Assembly (NCBI RefSeq): GCF_004361735.1
Contig: NZ_SNVV01000004.1
Coordinates: forward strand, 124,001 to 188,000
Length of the DNA: 64,000 bases
Direction: 5' to 3'
Source: Azoarcus indigens
GTDB lineage: Bacteria; Pseudomonadota; Gammaproteobacteria; Burkholderiales; Rhodocyclaceae
Position numbers and translations under genes: made by a program. Shown here one piece after another: positions 20,145 through 28,872 of the stretch. The notes under the pieces are model-generated. The model saw only the letters and a program-made list of their open reading frames with translations, was not told the DNA's origin and did no database searches. The stretch's first letter is position 1. Each line of letters opens with the position of its first letter.

Positions 20145-20654
20145 TCAGAGGCATTCCAGTTCGTAGTAGAGGAAGAAGTCCTTGCCCACCGGCTCGCTGC
20201 GCTCGGCGTACTTGCGCCAGCCGTTCGGGCACAGTCCGGCCATCTGCTTGTGCATGGCGGTGACCACGTGCAGGGCGGAGTAGGGCGTGTCGTCGCTGCG
20301 GTCCAACGTGTAGCGCTCGCGGATTTCGTAGCGCAGGCCGCGGATTTCCTCGGCCGGTGCGGCAGCGGCAGCCTTGGCCACCGGGGCTTTTGCGGCGGCT
20401 GGCGGGGCGGCACTGGCGGCGGCAGGCTTGCCCGCGGGGGCGCCTTCCTCATAGGTCTTCACCATGGGCTTGCGCCGGCCGCTTTCGATCTTGCCGTCGG
20501 TTTCGCGCCAGACCTTGATCGAATCGCTCTTGTCCTCGAAGAACTGCTGGAAGCGCAGGGAATCGGCCTGGTCGACGTCGGACTCGGCCATTGCCGGGCC
20601 GGGCAGCAGACTGGCGAGCAGGAGGAGGGAGAGTTGCAGGCGGGAGCGGGTCAT
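20145..20654 (-). CDS. Small secreted protein of unknown function
   Basis: I do not recognise this 169-residue protein. It has a clear signal peptide (MTRSRLQLSLLLLASLLPGPAMA) and a mature part with an Asp/Glu/Lys-rich N-terminal segment, a flexible Ala/Pro/Lys linker (about residues 75-100) and a C-terminal domain ending in LYYELECL, with two cysteines (CPNGW and ELECL) that could form a disulfide. The start at 20654 is chosen over an upstream ATG because the signal peptide begins there and AGGA lies 10 bases ahead. It lies downstream of a porin gene on the same strand but beyond a terminator. Confidence 0.7.
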   Translation of the reverse strand: MTRSRLQLSLLLLASLLPGPAMAESDVDQADSLRFQQFFEDKSDSIKVWRETDGKIESGRRKPMVKTYEEGAPAGKPAAASAAPPAAAKAPVAKAAAAAPAEEIRGLRYEIRERYTLDRSDDTPYSALHVVTAMHKQMAGLCPNGWRKYAERSEPVGKDFFLYYELECL

Positions 20655-20713
20655 CTGGAACGTCCTGTAGCGGGGGCCGCGATGCGGCGGCGGATGCGGG
20701 GGATTGTTTTCAG

Positions 20714-20749
20714 CAGGCAAAGGCACCGGCGGGGAAACCCGCCGATGCC
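20714..20749 (-). terminator. Intrinsic terminator of the 20.8-kb porin gene
   Basis: On the minus strand GGCATCGGCGGG pairs with CCCGCCGGTGCC (12 bp, one G-T) around a TTTC loop, followed by TTTGCC. It stands 35 bases after the porin stop. Confidence 0.7.
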
Positions 20750-20783
20750 GATGCGATGAAGCGAGAAGCCGGGGAAGCGGAGA

Positions 20784-21872
20784 TCAGAAGTTGATCTCGT
20801 AGCCCACGCCTATGGTCTTGTCCGACGGCTTGCCGGTGCTGTAGGCGCTGTCGCCTTCGACGTCGACCTGGGCGTAGTAGCCGTAGAACTTGGAGTTCTT
20901 GTCCAGCTTGTAGTCGATGCCGACGGCGATCTGGGTGGCTTCGGCATCGGAGCGGTTGGCGGTCAGCGGCTTGCTCTCGGAGTAGCCGTACTGGGCCTTC
21001 AGCACGATGGCCTTGGTCGCCGCCCATTCGCCGCTCAGCAGCCAGGCGTCCTGCTTCTCGAAGCTGCTGCCGAACTGGTTGATGCCGGAAGGAACGCCGG
21101 CGATGGCGTCTTCGCTCTTGTGCTGGCGGGCGGTCTGGTACAGCGCGCCCACCTTCACCGCGCCCAGCTTCACTTCGCCGACCAGGCGGGTGATGTCCGA
21201 GCTGCCGGCGCTGCTGTTGCTGGCCATGTTCTGCTCGTGGGCCAGCGCCAGGTAGAGGTCTGTGCCGGCGCCATAGGTCAGTGCGAAGGAGGCGGAGTCG
21301 GCCAGGCTGTCGTCTTCCTTGCCGTCGGCGCCGATGGCGCTCTCGCCCGGCGAGAAGGCGGCGGTGAGGTTGAAGCCGCGGAAGTCCGGCGAGGTGTACA
21401 TGATCATGTTGTCGCGGCGGAACTCGCCGACGAGGAAGTTCGACATGTCGCCGATCTGCAGGTCGTTGAAGCGGTCGACCTTCTCCTGGATGAGCTTCAG
21501 CGGCGTGTCGTGACGGCCGAACAGGAAGGTGCCCCAGCTGCCTTGCAGCCCGCCGACGATGTTGCGGGCGGCGAATTCGCGGCCGTTGCTGTTGGTGCCG
21601 GTATCGACCGAGATCTCGTACTCGAGCTTGTAGACAGCCTTAAGACTTTCGTTGATGTCGTAGTCGCCCTTGACGCCGATGCGGGACGCATTGCTGCGCA
21701 TCTGCCAGTCGTCGCGCTCGCTGACGACCTGGCCGCCGCTGATCTGCTCCATGTCGAACTTCTGCAAGGAAGCGTTCACCTTGCCGTAAACCGTCGGGCC
21801 GGCGGCGAGGACGGTGGCGGGCGCGCTCAGTGCGAGGCCGGCCAGCAGCAAGGGCAGTGCTTTGAGTTTCAT
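20784..21872 (-). CDS. Gram-negative porin (general bacterial porin family)
   Basis: A 362-residue outer-membrane 16-strand beta-barrel pore. It has a signal peptide (MKLKALPLLLAGLALSAPATVLA), a first strand GPTVYGKVNASLQKFD, SRIGVKGDYDINESLKAVYKLEYEI, the loop-3 type LFGRHDTPLKLIQEKVDRFND, and a C-terminal strand VGYEINF ending in Phe, the signal for BAM insertion. Length is typical of betaproteobacterial porins. It is related only at family level to the porin at 38.4 kb. Solute preference cannot be told. Confidence 0.9.
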   Translation of the reverse strand: MKLKALPLLLAGLALSAPATVLAAGPTVYGKVNASLQKFDMEQISGGQVVSERDDWQMRSNASRIGVKGDYDINESLKAVYKLEYEISVDTGTNSNGREFAARNIVGGLQGSWGTFLFGRHDTPLKLIQEKVDRFNDLQIGDMSNFLVGEFRRDNMIMYTSPDFRGFNLTAAFSPGESAIGADGKEDDSLADSASFALTYGAGTDLYLALAHEQNMASNSSAGSSDITRLVGEVKLGAVKVGALYQTARQHKSEDAIAGVPSGINQFGSSFEKQDAWLLSGEWAATKAIVLKAQYGYSESKPLTANRSDAEATQIAVGIDYKLDKNSKFYGYYAQVDVEGDSAYSTGKPSDKTIGVGYEINF

Positions 21873-22090
21873 CCAAAATCTCCAGATCGGGCTGCCTGTT
21901 TGGCTGCCCGGGGTTCCTGTCTGACGGACGGCGGTATGGGAGGGGCCCGCCGTAAGGGAGTCCGCTATTGCGGCGGGCGCCAGTGTGTCCGTCCTGTTTT
22001 GCAGGAATTTAAATAGGAGGTTTCAGAAAAATTAAAGAAAGCTGTATGTCATGAAGCGAGGCCGGCTGCCCTTCTTCAGCCGGGCCGCTA
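21873..22090. other. Intergenic region upstream of the porin gene
   Basis: Contains an AT-rich stretch (about 22007-22045) unlike its surroundings, likely the porin promoter area, and an imperfect stem CGGCTG...CAGCCG (22061-22082) that could end the adenylyltransferase transcript. No clear -35/-10 pair was found. Confidence 0.3.
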
Positions 22091-22588
22091 TCACTTTCCG
22101 CGGATACGGCGGATCAGCGCGGTGGTGGAGCGTTCTACTTCGAAGGGAATAGAGTGGACTTCGCCGCCCCAGGCGCGTACTTCCGGCGCACCGACGATGC
22201 GTTCGGGCGCCCAGTCGCCGCCCTTCACCAGGATGCCGGGGCGTGCGTCGAGGATGCGGGCGATGGGCGTGTCCTCGTCGAACCAGGTGACGAGATCCAC
22301 GCTTTCCAGCGCGGCCATCACCGCCAGGCGATCTTCCAGCGGGTTCATCGGCCTGTCGTCGCCCTTGCCCTGGCGCCTCACCGAGGCGTCGGTGTTGAGG
22401 GCCACCACCATGGCTGCGCCCAGCGCCCGCGCCTGCGCCAGGTAGGTGACGTGACCACGGTGCAGGATGTCGAAGCAGCCGTTGGTGAACACCAGAGGCT
22501 GCGGCAGTGCGGCTGCGCGTTCGGCCAGTTGCTCCGGCGGGCAGAGCTTGGATTCGAAGGCGGGGCGGGCGTAGGAGCGGGTGCTCAT
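22091..22588 (-). CDS. hldE (C-terminal domain type, rfaE2): D-glycero-beta-D-manno-heptose 1-phosphate adenylyltransferase
   Basis: A 165-residue nucleotidyltransferase that adds AMP to heptose 1-phosphate to give ADP-heptose for the LPS inner core. It matches the C-terminal half of E. coli HldE, as a stand-alone protein (RfaE2 type): FTNGCFDILHRGHVTYLAQARALG with the HxGH nucleotide motif, VALNTDASVRRQGKGDDRPMNP, RLAVMAALESVDLVTWFDEDTP and DILVKGGDW-like PGILVKGGDW. The kinase half must be elsewhere. A TAGAAT hexamer (minus, 22628-22623) stands 34 bases before the start. Confidence 0.94.
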   Translation of the reverse strand: MSTRSYARPAFESKLCPPEQLAERAAALPQPLVFTNGCFDILHRGHVTYLAQARALGAAMVVALNTDASVRRQGKGDDRPMNPLEDRLAVMAALESVDLVTWFDEDTPIARILDARPGILVKGGDWAPERIVGAPEVRAWGGEVHSIPFEVERSTTALIRRIRGK

Positions 22589-22660
22589 GGTCGGAAGCGC
22601 CTGGGCAGGAGGAAAGGGCGGAATTCTAGCCCGCCGCCAGGGCGGCGCGCGGCAGCGGGA

Positions 22661-24337
22661 TCAGGCAACGTCGGCCAGCTCGGCGGTCTGGGCGTCGCCG
22701 TCCTGCGGTTCCACCGCGCCGCAGTCCAGCGCGGCGAGGTGGCGCGCCGCCTTGGCCGCCTGCTCGGCCGCCCGCCGCAGCAGGCTGGCCTGGCGCAGCC
22801 GCTCCTGCATCTCGTGGATGTTGAGGCGGGCGTGGGCTCCGGCGGCGAGCAGGCTCTCCTTCAGCCGGGCATAGTCGCTCTCCACCCGCAGCAACTGCTC
22901 TTCCAGCGCGGCGGCGCGGAAACCCTCGGCGTCGGTTTCCGCCTGGCGGGCGAGTTCGGCGGTGGCAGTGGTGAAGGCGAGCGCGGCGGCGGCGAGTTCC
23001 TCGTCCGCCAGCGGGCCGAGCAGGCCGCCGAGTTCGGCGGCGTGGCGGCCGTAGTCGGTGCCGGTCTGCTGGTATTGCAGCACCCGCAGGCTGCGAGCGA
23101 GGCGCTCGCCCAGCGCCAGCGGCAGGCTGAGGGAGGTGATGCGGCCGCTGTAGCGGTCTATGGCTTCGGCCAGGGTTTCCAGCCGGGCGCGGGCCGTCTG
23201 TACGCCGGCGGCATTGGCCGGCTGGGCGGCGGCGCAGGCCAGCGCGGCGCAGGCGTACTGCTGGGTGCGGCCGAGCTCGCGGCGCAGGGCGCGTACCGCG
23301 AGGTCGGGCACGGCGACGGCGTTGTCGTCCAGGTACTGCGGCCGGGTCTCGTTCCCGTCGCCGCCGAAGCGGGCGGAGAGAATGCGCAGCAGCCGGTCGG
23401 CCAGCGGCACCATCAGCAGCACGCCGAGCACGTTCACCGTGGTGTGGAAGAGGGCGATCATCACTGCCGGCGTCGGCGTGCCGCCGAACCAGCCGCCGAT
23501 GCGCTCGACGAAGGCGATCAGCAGCGGCAGCAGCATCAGCGCCACCGCGCTGGCGATGAGGTTGAAGAACACATGCGAGGCGGCCAGCCGCTTGGCGTTG
23601 GGCGTGGCGCCGATGGCAGCGAGGATGGCGGTGAAGGTGGTGCCGATGTTGGTGCCGATGGCGATGGCACAGGCGGTTTCGATGGGCACCAGGCCGGTCT
23701 GGGCGGCGGTGATGACCAGGGCGATGACCGCGCCTGAGGCCTGCATCAGCAGCGTCAGCACCGTGCCCAGGCCGACCAGCAGCAGGTAGCCGGTGATGCC
23801 GGGAATGGCGAGGGCGGCGAGGTCGAAGCCGCGGCCGAAGGCGGAGAAGGTGTCCTGCAGCACGCCGATGCCGATGAACAGCAGGCCGAAACCGGCCAGC
23901 GCCTGGCCCAGCGCGCGGCCGCGCACCGCGCGGGTGGCGACCATGAGGATGGCGCCGATGCCGACGAAGGGCAGGGCGAAGGCGTCGATCTTGAAGCCGA
24001 AGCCGAGCGCGGCCACCAGCCAGGCGTTCATGGTGGAGCCGACGTTGGAGCCGAAGATCACCCACAGCCCGTTTTGCAGCGACAGCAGCCCGGTGTTCAC
24101 GAAGCCGATGCTGGCCAGGGTGACCGCGGTGGAGGACTGCACCAGCGAGGTGATGAGCACCCCGGCGGCGAGGCCGCGCAGGCGGGTGGAGGTGGAACGT
24201 TCCAGCATGTCTTCCAGCGCGCGGCCGGCGGCGAGCTTGAGGCCGTCGGTGAGCAGGTGCATGCCGAGCAGGAAGAGGCCGATGCCGCCGAAGAAGCCGG
24301 AGGCGGTTTCGAATGCGGAGGGGAGAGCGGTTTCCAG
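22661..24337 (-). CDS. Na/Pi cotransporter family protein with PhoU-like C-terminus
   Basis: An inner-membrane transporter or related protein with two Na/Pi-cotransporter repeats, each with a QSS-type motif (VQSSTAVTLASIGFVNTG; MQASGAVIALVITAAQTG), and a helical PhoU-like tail (about 360-545). The first ATG (24262) lies inside the first membrane helix; the frame continues upstream through ETASGFFGGIGLFLLG, the family's usual first helix, without ATG or GTG. The best start is CTG at 24337-24335, seven bases after AAGGA, giving 558 residues. Substrate is probably phosphate; some relatives are of unknown function. Confidence 0.85.
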   Translation of the reverse strand: METALPSAFETASGFFGGIGLFLLGMHLLTDGLKLAAGRALEDMLERSTSTRLRGLAAGVLITSLVQSSTAVTLASIGFVNTGLLSLQNGLWVIFGSNVGSTMNAWLVAALGFGFKIDAFALPFVGIGAILMVATRAVRGRALGQALAGFGLLFIGIGVLQDTFSAFGRGFDLAALAIPGITGYLLLVGLGTVLTLLMQASGAVIALVITAAQTGLVPIETACAIAIGTNIGTTFTAILAAIGATPNAKRLAASHVFFNLIASAVALMLLPLLIAFVERIGGWFGGTPTPAVMIALFHTTVNVLGVLLMVPLADRLLRILSARFGGDGNETRPQYLDDNAVAVPDLAVRALRRELGRTQQYACAALACAAAQPANAAGVQTARARLETLAEAIDRYSGRITSLSLPLALGERLARSLRVLQYQQTGTDYGRHAAELGGLLGPLADEELAAAALAFTTATAELARQAETDAEGFRAAALEEQLLRVESDYARLKESLLAAGAHARLNIHEMQERLRQASLLRRAAEQAAKAARHLAALDCGAVEPQDGDAQTAELADVA

Positions 24338-24400
24338 GATGTTGTCCTTCTCTGCAGTGCCCCGTGCGCTGCGGGGCAGGGTGTGAAGCGTAATACGGCA

Positions 24401-24440
24401 GCGGGGCCGGGGAGAAGCCTGCGCTTCTGCCCGGCCCCGC
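24401..24440 (-). terminator. Long GC-rich stem-loop after cysteine synthase
   Basis: GCGGGGCCGGG...AGAAGC (24401-24418) pairs with GCTTCT...CCCGGCCCCGC (24423-24440) around CTGC, a very stable hairpin. No T-run follows on the minus strand, so termination efficiency is uncertain. TATTAC on the minus strand (24395-24390) may be the -10 for the cotransporter gene. Confidence 0.5.
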
Positions 24441-24479
24441 GGTGTTGCTGCCGGAGGGCGGTGGGGATCCCGCGCGGGA

Positions 24480-25412
24480 TCAGGCCTCCAGGTGGGAGTA
24501 CAGCGCGGTGGATAGGTAGCGCTCGCCGAAGGAGGGGACGACGACGACGATGAGCTTGCCCTTGCTCTCCGGCCGCTTGGCGATTTCCAGCGCGGCCTGC
24601 ACCGCGGCGCCGGAGGAGATGCCGACCAGCAGGCCTTCCTGCGCGGCCAGCGCGCGGGCGACGGTGAAGGCGTCCTCGTTCTTCACCCGGACGACTTCGT
24701 CGTAGACCTCGGTGTTGAGGATGGCGGGCACGAAGCCGGCGCCTATGCCCTGGATGGGGTGCGGGCCCTTCTGGCCGCCGGACAGCACCGGGCTGGCATC
24801 CGGCTCGACGGCGACGATCTTCACGCCCGGGCGGCGCGCCTTCAGCACTTCGCCGACGCCAGTGATGGTGCCGCCAGTGCCCACGCCAGAGACGAAGATG
24901 TCGACCTGGCCGTCGGTGTCGCGCCAGATTTCCTCGGCGGTGGTGTTGCGGTGGATTTCCGGGTTGGCCGGGTTCTCGAACTGCTGCGGGATGAAGTAGC
25001 GCGGGTCGGCCTCGGCCAGGGCCCTGGCCTTGGCGATGGCGCCGCCCATGCCGTCCGGCCCTGGCGTCAGGATCAGCTCGGCGCCGTAGGCCTTCATCAG
25101 CAGGCGGCGCTCGCGGCTCATGGTTTCCGGCATGACGATGGTGCACTTGTAGCCGCGTGCGGCGCAGACCATGGCCAGGCCGATGCCGGTGTTGCCGGAC
25201 GTGGGCTCGAGGATGATGGTGTCCGGGCCGATCTTGCCGGCCTGCTCGGCGGCGTCCAGCATGGCCGCGGCGATGCGGTCCTTCACGCTGTGGGCCGGGT
25301 TGAAGAACTCGAGCTTGAGGGCGATGGTGGCGTCCAGCCCCGCGGCCAGGCGGTTGAGGCGGACGAGCGGGGTGTTGCCGATCAGTTCGGTGACGTTGCT
25401 GGCGATCTTCAT
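24480..25412 (-). CDS. cysK: Cysteine synthase A (O-acetylserine sulfhydrylase)
   Basis: A 310-residue PLP enzyme forming cysteine from O-acetylserine and sulfide. It shows [15 protein letters not shown], the PLP lysine in HSVKDRIA (about Lys43), the substrate loop [40 protein letters not shown] for phosphate binding, and VGISSGAAV. Length and motifs fit CysK better than CysM. GGAGGAAT precedes the ATG, and a TAGAAT hexamer lies at 25451-25446 (minus). Confidence 0.95.
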   Translation of the reverse strand: MKIASNVTELIGNTPLVRLNRLAAGLDATIALKLEFFNPAHSVKDRIAAAMLDAAEQAGKIGPDTIILEPTSGNTGIGLAMVCAARGYKCTIVMPETMSRERRLLMKAYGAELILTPGPDGMGGAIAKARALAEADPRYFIPQQFENPANPEIHRNTTAEEIWRDTDGQVDIFVSGVGTGGTITGVGEVLKARRPGVKIVAVEPDASPVLSGGQKGPHPIQGIGAGFVPAILNTEVYDEVVRVKNEDAFTVARALAAQEGLLVGISSGAAVQAALEIAKRPESKGKLIVVVVPSFGERYLSTALYSHLEA

Positions 25413-25554
25413 CTGGATTCCTCCGGGGAAAAGTCGGGTCGCGCCATTCTAGGAGGATTCGCCGGCGTGCCTAAGCACCTGAGCCTATAAGTTCAGAACT
25501 AAGGCAATGCAGCGGCCGGCCCGCGCGTGATGCGGGCGCGGGCCGGTCGCCGCC

Positions 25555-27093
25555 TTACATCTGGCCGCCGCGCAGGTAGCGCAGATGCCAGGACAGGGCC
25601 TCGTCCAGCAGGTGCGGCGTCTGCTTGCCCTCGGAGTGGAGCAGGGCGCGCTTGTAGTAGTCGTTGAGCGCCGGGCGGAAGTGCGGGTGGGCGCAGTTCT
25701 CGATGACCACCTTCGCCCGCTGCTTGGGCGACAGCCCGCGCAGGTCGGCCAGGCCCTGCTCGGTGACGATGATCTGCACGTCGTGCTCGGTGTGGTCCAC
25801 GTGCGAGGCCATCGGCACGATGCAGGAGATCTCGCCGCCCTTGGCTTGCGAGGGCGTCATGAAGATGGAGATGTAGGCGTTGCGGGCGAAGTCGCCGGAG
25901 CCGCCGATGCCGTTCATGATGCGGGTGCCCATGACGTGGGTGGAATTGACGTTGCCGTAGATGTCGGCCTCTATCATCCCGTTCATCGCGATCACGCCCA
26001 GGCGGCGGATCAGTTCCGGATGGTTGGAGATCTCCTGCGGCCGCAGGATGATGCGCTCGCGGTAGCGGGCGAGGTCGGCATTCAGCTCGGCCAGCGCCGC
26101 CGAGGACAGCGAGAAGGCGGTGGCGGAGGCGCACGCCAGCTTGCCGGACTTCAAAAGGTCCAGCATGCCGTCCTGCAGCACCTCGGTGTAGGCGGTGAGG
26201 TTGTTGAAGGGGCCCTGGTCCAGCCCGGCCATCACCGCGTTGGCGATGTTGCCGACGCCGGATTGCAGCGGCAGCAGTTCTGCCGGCAGCCGGCCCTTCT
26301 TCACTTCATGTTGGAAGAATTCCAGGATGTGGCCGGCGATGAGGCGGGAGCTTTCGTCCGGCGGGCTGAAGGCGGAGTTGCGGTCCGGCGTGGTGGTTTC
26401 CACCACCGCGATCACCTTGCTCGGGTCGCAGCGCAGATAGGGTTCGCCGATACGGTCATCCACTTTCACCAGCGGGATGGGCTTGCGGTGGGGCGGCAGC
26501 GCGGTGCCGTAGTAGACGTCGTGCATGCCCTCCAGCGCGCTGCTCTGCCAGGTGTTCACCTCCAGGATGATCTTGTCCGCCTGCTCCAGCCAGGTCTTGT
26601 TGTTGCCCACCGAGGAGGATGGGATGAGGCGGCCGTCCTCCAGCACGCCGGCCACTTCCACCACCGCCACGTCCAGCTTGCCGAGGAAGCCGAACCAGAC
26701 GAACTGGGCGACCTGGGACAGATGCATGTCCAGGTATTCCATTTCGCCGGCGTTGATGCGCTTGCGGCAGGTGGGGTCGGACTGGTAGGGCAGGCGCAGC
26801 TCGACGCCGTCCACCATGGCGAGGGCGCCGTCCAGCTCGGGCGCGGTGGAGGCGCCGGTCCACACGCCGATCTTGAAGTTCTTGCCGTGCAGGTTGGCGT
26901 CCATGATGCGCTTGGCCAGCGCACCGGGAACGGCCTTGGGATAGCCGGCGCCGGTGAAGCCGCTCATGCCGACATTGACGCCGGAGGGAATGAGCGCGGC
27001 GGCGGCTTCTGCGCTCATCAGCTTGGAACGGAGTGCGGGAGACAGGATACGGTCGGAAGAGGTCATGACGATGGAAAGCGTAGGGGGAACCAT
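25555..27093 (-). CDS. Acetyl-CoA hydrolase/succinyl-CoA:acetate CoA-transferase family protein
   Basis: A 512-residue CoA transferase family protein of the Cat1/AarC/ScpC type, moving CoA between short-chain acids such as succinate, acetate or propionate. Hallmarks are GMSGFTGAGYPKAVP near the N-terminus, LQSGVGNIANAVMAGL, GIGGSGDFARNAYISIF and IVTEQGLADLRGLSPKQRA. The start at 27093 is supported by GAGGTG seven bases upstream; ATG 27066 lacks a Shine-Dalgarno. A further in-frame extension to 27324 runs across the promoter and is not coding. Which acids it uses is unknown. A promoter with a dyad lies 160 bases upstream. Confidence 0.9.
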   Translation of the reverse strand: MVPPTLSIVMTSSDRILSPALRSKLMSAEAAAALIPSGVNVGMSGFTGAGYPKAVPGALAKRIMDANLHGKNFKIGVWTGASTAPELDGALAMVDGVELRLPYQSDPTCRKRINAGEMEYLDMHLSQVAQFVWFGFLGKLDVAVVEVAGVLEDGRLIPSSSVGNNKTWLEQADKIILEVNTWQSSALEGMHDVYYGTALPPHRKPIPLVKVDDRIGEPYLRCDPSKVIAVVETTTPDRNSAFSPPDESSRLIAGHILEFFQHEVKKGRLPAELLPLQSGVGNIANAVMAGLDQGPFNNLTAYTEVLQDGMLDLLKSGKLACASATAFSLSSAALAELNADLARYRERIILRPQEISNHPELIRRLGVIAMNGMIEADIYGNVNSTHVMGTRIMNGIGGSGDFARNAYISIFMTPSQAKGGEISCIVPMASHVDHTEHDVQIIVTEQGLADLRGLSPKQRAKVVIENCAHPHFRPALNDYYKRALLHSEGKQTPHLLDEALSWHLRYLRGGQM

Positions 27094-27252
27094 GGGCGCA
27101 CCTCGGGTGCGTCCTCCTTTGCCTCCTTCACGCCCCGGTCGTGATGCCGGGCCCGCGGGTGGCGGGCCTTGTGTCTGCCGAATGGGGATCGGGCCTTGGG
27201 CCTCTTGCTGATGTCGGGCGGTCGGGATCGCCGGCCGCCTGCGAAGCGCGGA

Positions 27253-27289
27253 ATTATACGGCCATTTCCATTCGGTAGCGTATGGAAAT
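27253..27289 (-). promoter_or_regulatory. TATAAT promoter with 8-bp inverted repeat upstream of the CoA-transferase
   Basis: Minus-strand TATAAT (27258-27253) is preceded by ATTTCCAT (27264-27271) and ATGGAAAT (27282-27289), a perfect 8-bp inverted repeat with a 10-bp gap centred about 20 bases from the -10. It covers the -35 position, as expected of an operator. Confidence 0.5.
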
Positions 27290-27431
27290 AGGGCTGCGAT
27301 AGGTGCAAATGCCTTGCAGATCAAGGTGTTTTCATATTGCGGCGCAGCATTTTTACCGGTGGGAAAACCCGGACTGCATCCCCGTGCCGCACGCCCCTTC
27401 TTGCGCTTAGCAAATATCGCGCTGCAGCATA

Positions 27432-27445
27432 TTGACTTTCATCAA
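27432..27445 (+). promoter_or_regulatory. FNR/Anr-type box upstream of the cytochrome oxidase genes
   Basis: TTGAC-TTTC-ATCAA matches the FNR/Anr consensus TTGAT-N4-ATCAA at nine of ten positions. A plausible promoter follows (TTGCGA at 27455-27460, CATGAT at 27479-27484, 18-base spacer), putting the box at about -53. Confidence 0.5.
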
Positions 27446-27688
27446 AATATCGTATTGCGACCGAGAAATTCACTATGGCATGATCGGATCGACCGTGCGG
27501 AAAGGCCGGGAACCACGAAAAACAAGGCTTTCCGCGATGGAGGATCGTTCCGGCCGATGCGGCGGACGATGGCGGTGCCCGTTTCCAGCCCCAAAGCTGT
27601 GATTCCTGGATGCGCACTTGTGCGGCCCGAGTTGGCTGCGCGCCATTGTTCCGCCTGTCGCCGAAACTGCATCGATGGGGGTTGGGAC

Positions 27689-28828
27689 ATGGGTCTTGCC
27701 GCTCGCATTGCAGCTTCAACGCTTCTTCTCGTCCCGGCTGCGGCGGCGCAGGCCCAGGGCGCGCCCGCGCGCTACAACCTGCAGACACCGGTTACCGGCC
27801 TGGCCGAGCAGATCCACGACATGCATACGCTGATGCTGGTGATCTGCCTAGTCATCTTCGTCGGCGTGTTCGGGGTGATGTTCTGGGCGGTGATCCACCA
27901 CCGCCGCTCCCGTGGCGCGGTTGCCGCCAACTTCCACGAGAACACCACGGTGGAGATCGCGTGGACGGTGATCCCGGTGCTCATCCTGCTCGGCATGGCC
28001 TGGCCGGCGACCAAGACGGTGATCGCCATGAAGGACACCTCCGAGGCCGATCTCACCATCAAGGCCACCGGCTACCAGTGGAAGTGGGGCTACGACTATC
28101 TGCAGGGCGAAGGCGAGGGCATACGCCTGTTGTCCAGTCTCTCCACGCCGCGCGAGCAGATCGAGGGCGGCGCCGCCAAGGGCGAGAACTACCTGCTGGA
28201 GGTCGATAACCCGGTGGTGGTGCCGGTCGGCAAGAAAGTGCGGATGCTGCTGACGGCCAACGACGTCATCCATTCCTGGTGGGTGCCGGCCTTCGGGGTG
28301 AAGCAGGATGCGATTCCCGGTTTCATCCGCGATGGCTGGTTCCGCGCCGACAAGGAGGGGGTGTACCGGGGCAATTGCGCCGAGCTGTGCGGCCGCGACC
28401 ATGCCTTCATGCCGATCGAGGTGCATGTGGTGTCGGCGGAGAAGTACGCCGCCTGGGTGGCGGAGCACCGGGAGAAGGCGGCCGGCGCCGCCGCCGACGA
28501 GGCCCGCGAGTGGTCCATGGCGGAGCTGATGACGCGGGGCGAGCAGGTGTTCGGCACCATCTGCGCCGCCTGTCACCAGGCCAATGGCAAGGGCTTGCCG
28601 CCCACCTTCCCGCCGCTGGATGGCTCCCAGGTGGTGCTGGGCGACAAGGCCGGGCAGATCGACATCGTGCTGCACGGCCGGCCGAACACCGCCATGGCGC
28701 CTTTTGGCGGCGCGCTGTCGGACGCCGACGTCGCCGCCGTCATCACCTACACCCGCAACAGCTGGGGCAACCACACCGGCGAGGCGGTACAGCCGGCGGA
28801 AGTGAAGGCGGGGCGAAACAAGAGCTGA
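27689..28828 (+). CDS. coxB: Cytochrome c oxidase subunit II with fused cytochrome c domain
   Basis: A 379-residue subunit II of a heme-copper oxidase (caa3-like). After a signal peptide (about 1-23, LLLVPAAAAQAQG) come two membrane helices (about 50-72 and 92-110), then the cupredoxin domain with the CuA ligands (HSWWVPAFGVKQDAIPG, GNCAELCGRDHAFM). A C-terminal cytochrome c domain contains CAACH (about 291-295) with a Met ligand downstream, receiving electrons from soluble cytochrome c. The start at 27689 has GGGGTTGGGA upstream; longer in-frame starts have no signal peptide. It heads the cox gene run. Confidence 0.95.
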   Translation: MGLAARIAASTLLLVPAAAAQAQGAPARYNLQTPVTGLAEQIHDMHTLMLVICLVIFVGVFGVMFWAVIHHRRSRGAVAANFHENTTVEIAWTVIPVLILLGMAWPATKTVIAMKDTSEADLTIKATGYQWKWGYDYLQGEGEGIRLLSSLSTPREQIEGGAAKGENYLLEVDNPVVVPVGKKVRMLLTANDVIHSWWVPAFGVKQDAIPGFIRDGWFRADKEGVYRGNCAELCGRDHAFMPIEVHVVSAEKYAAWVAEHREKAAGAAADEAREWSMAELMTRGEQVFGTICAACHQANGKGLPPTFPPLDGSQVVLGDKAGQIDIVLHGRPNTAMAPFGGALSDADVAAVITYTRNSWGNHTGEAVQPAEVKAGRNKS

Positions 28829-28872
28829 GCGCCGCAGGCGAAATCAAGGGCAACCCAGGCAGGAGGCACCGC

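Larger units (their letters stand above)
27094..27688. other. Divergent regulatory region between the CoA-transferase and coxB
   Basis: No gene is supported in these 595 bases. The first 150 form a leader for the minus-strand gene, with a perfect stem GGCCCGC/GCGGGCC (27150-27168). Then come its TATAAT box and an inverted repeat. The part from 27300 to 27500 is AT-rich, contains an FNR/Anr-like box, and an inverted CCTTG/CAAGG (27312-27326). The remaining 190 bases up to coxB look like untranslated leader. Confidence 0.5.
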
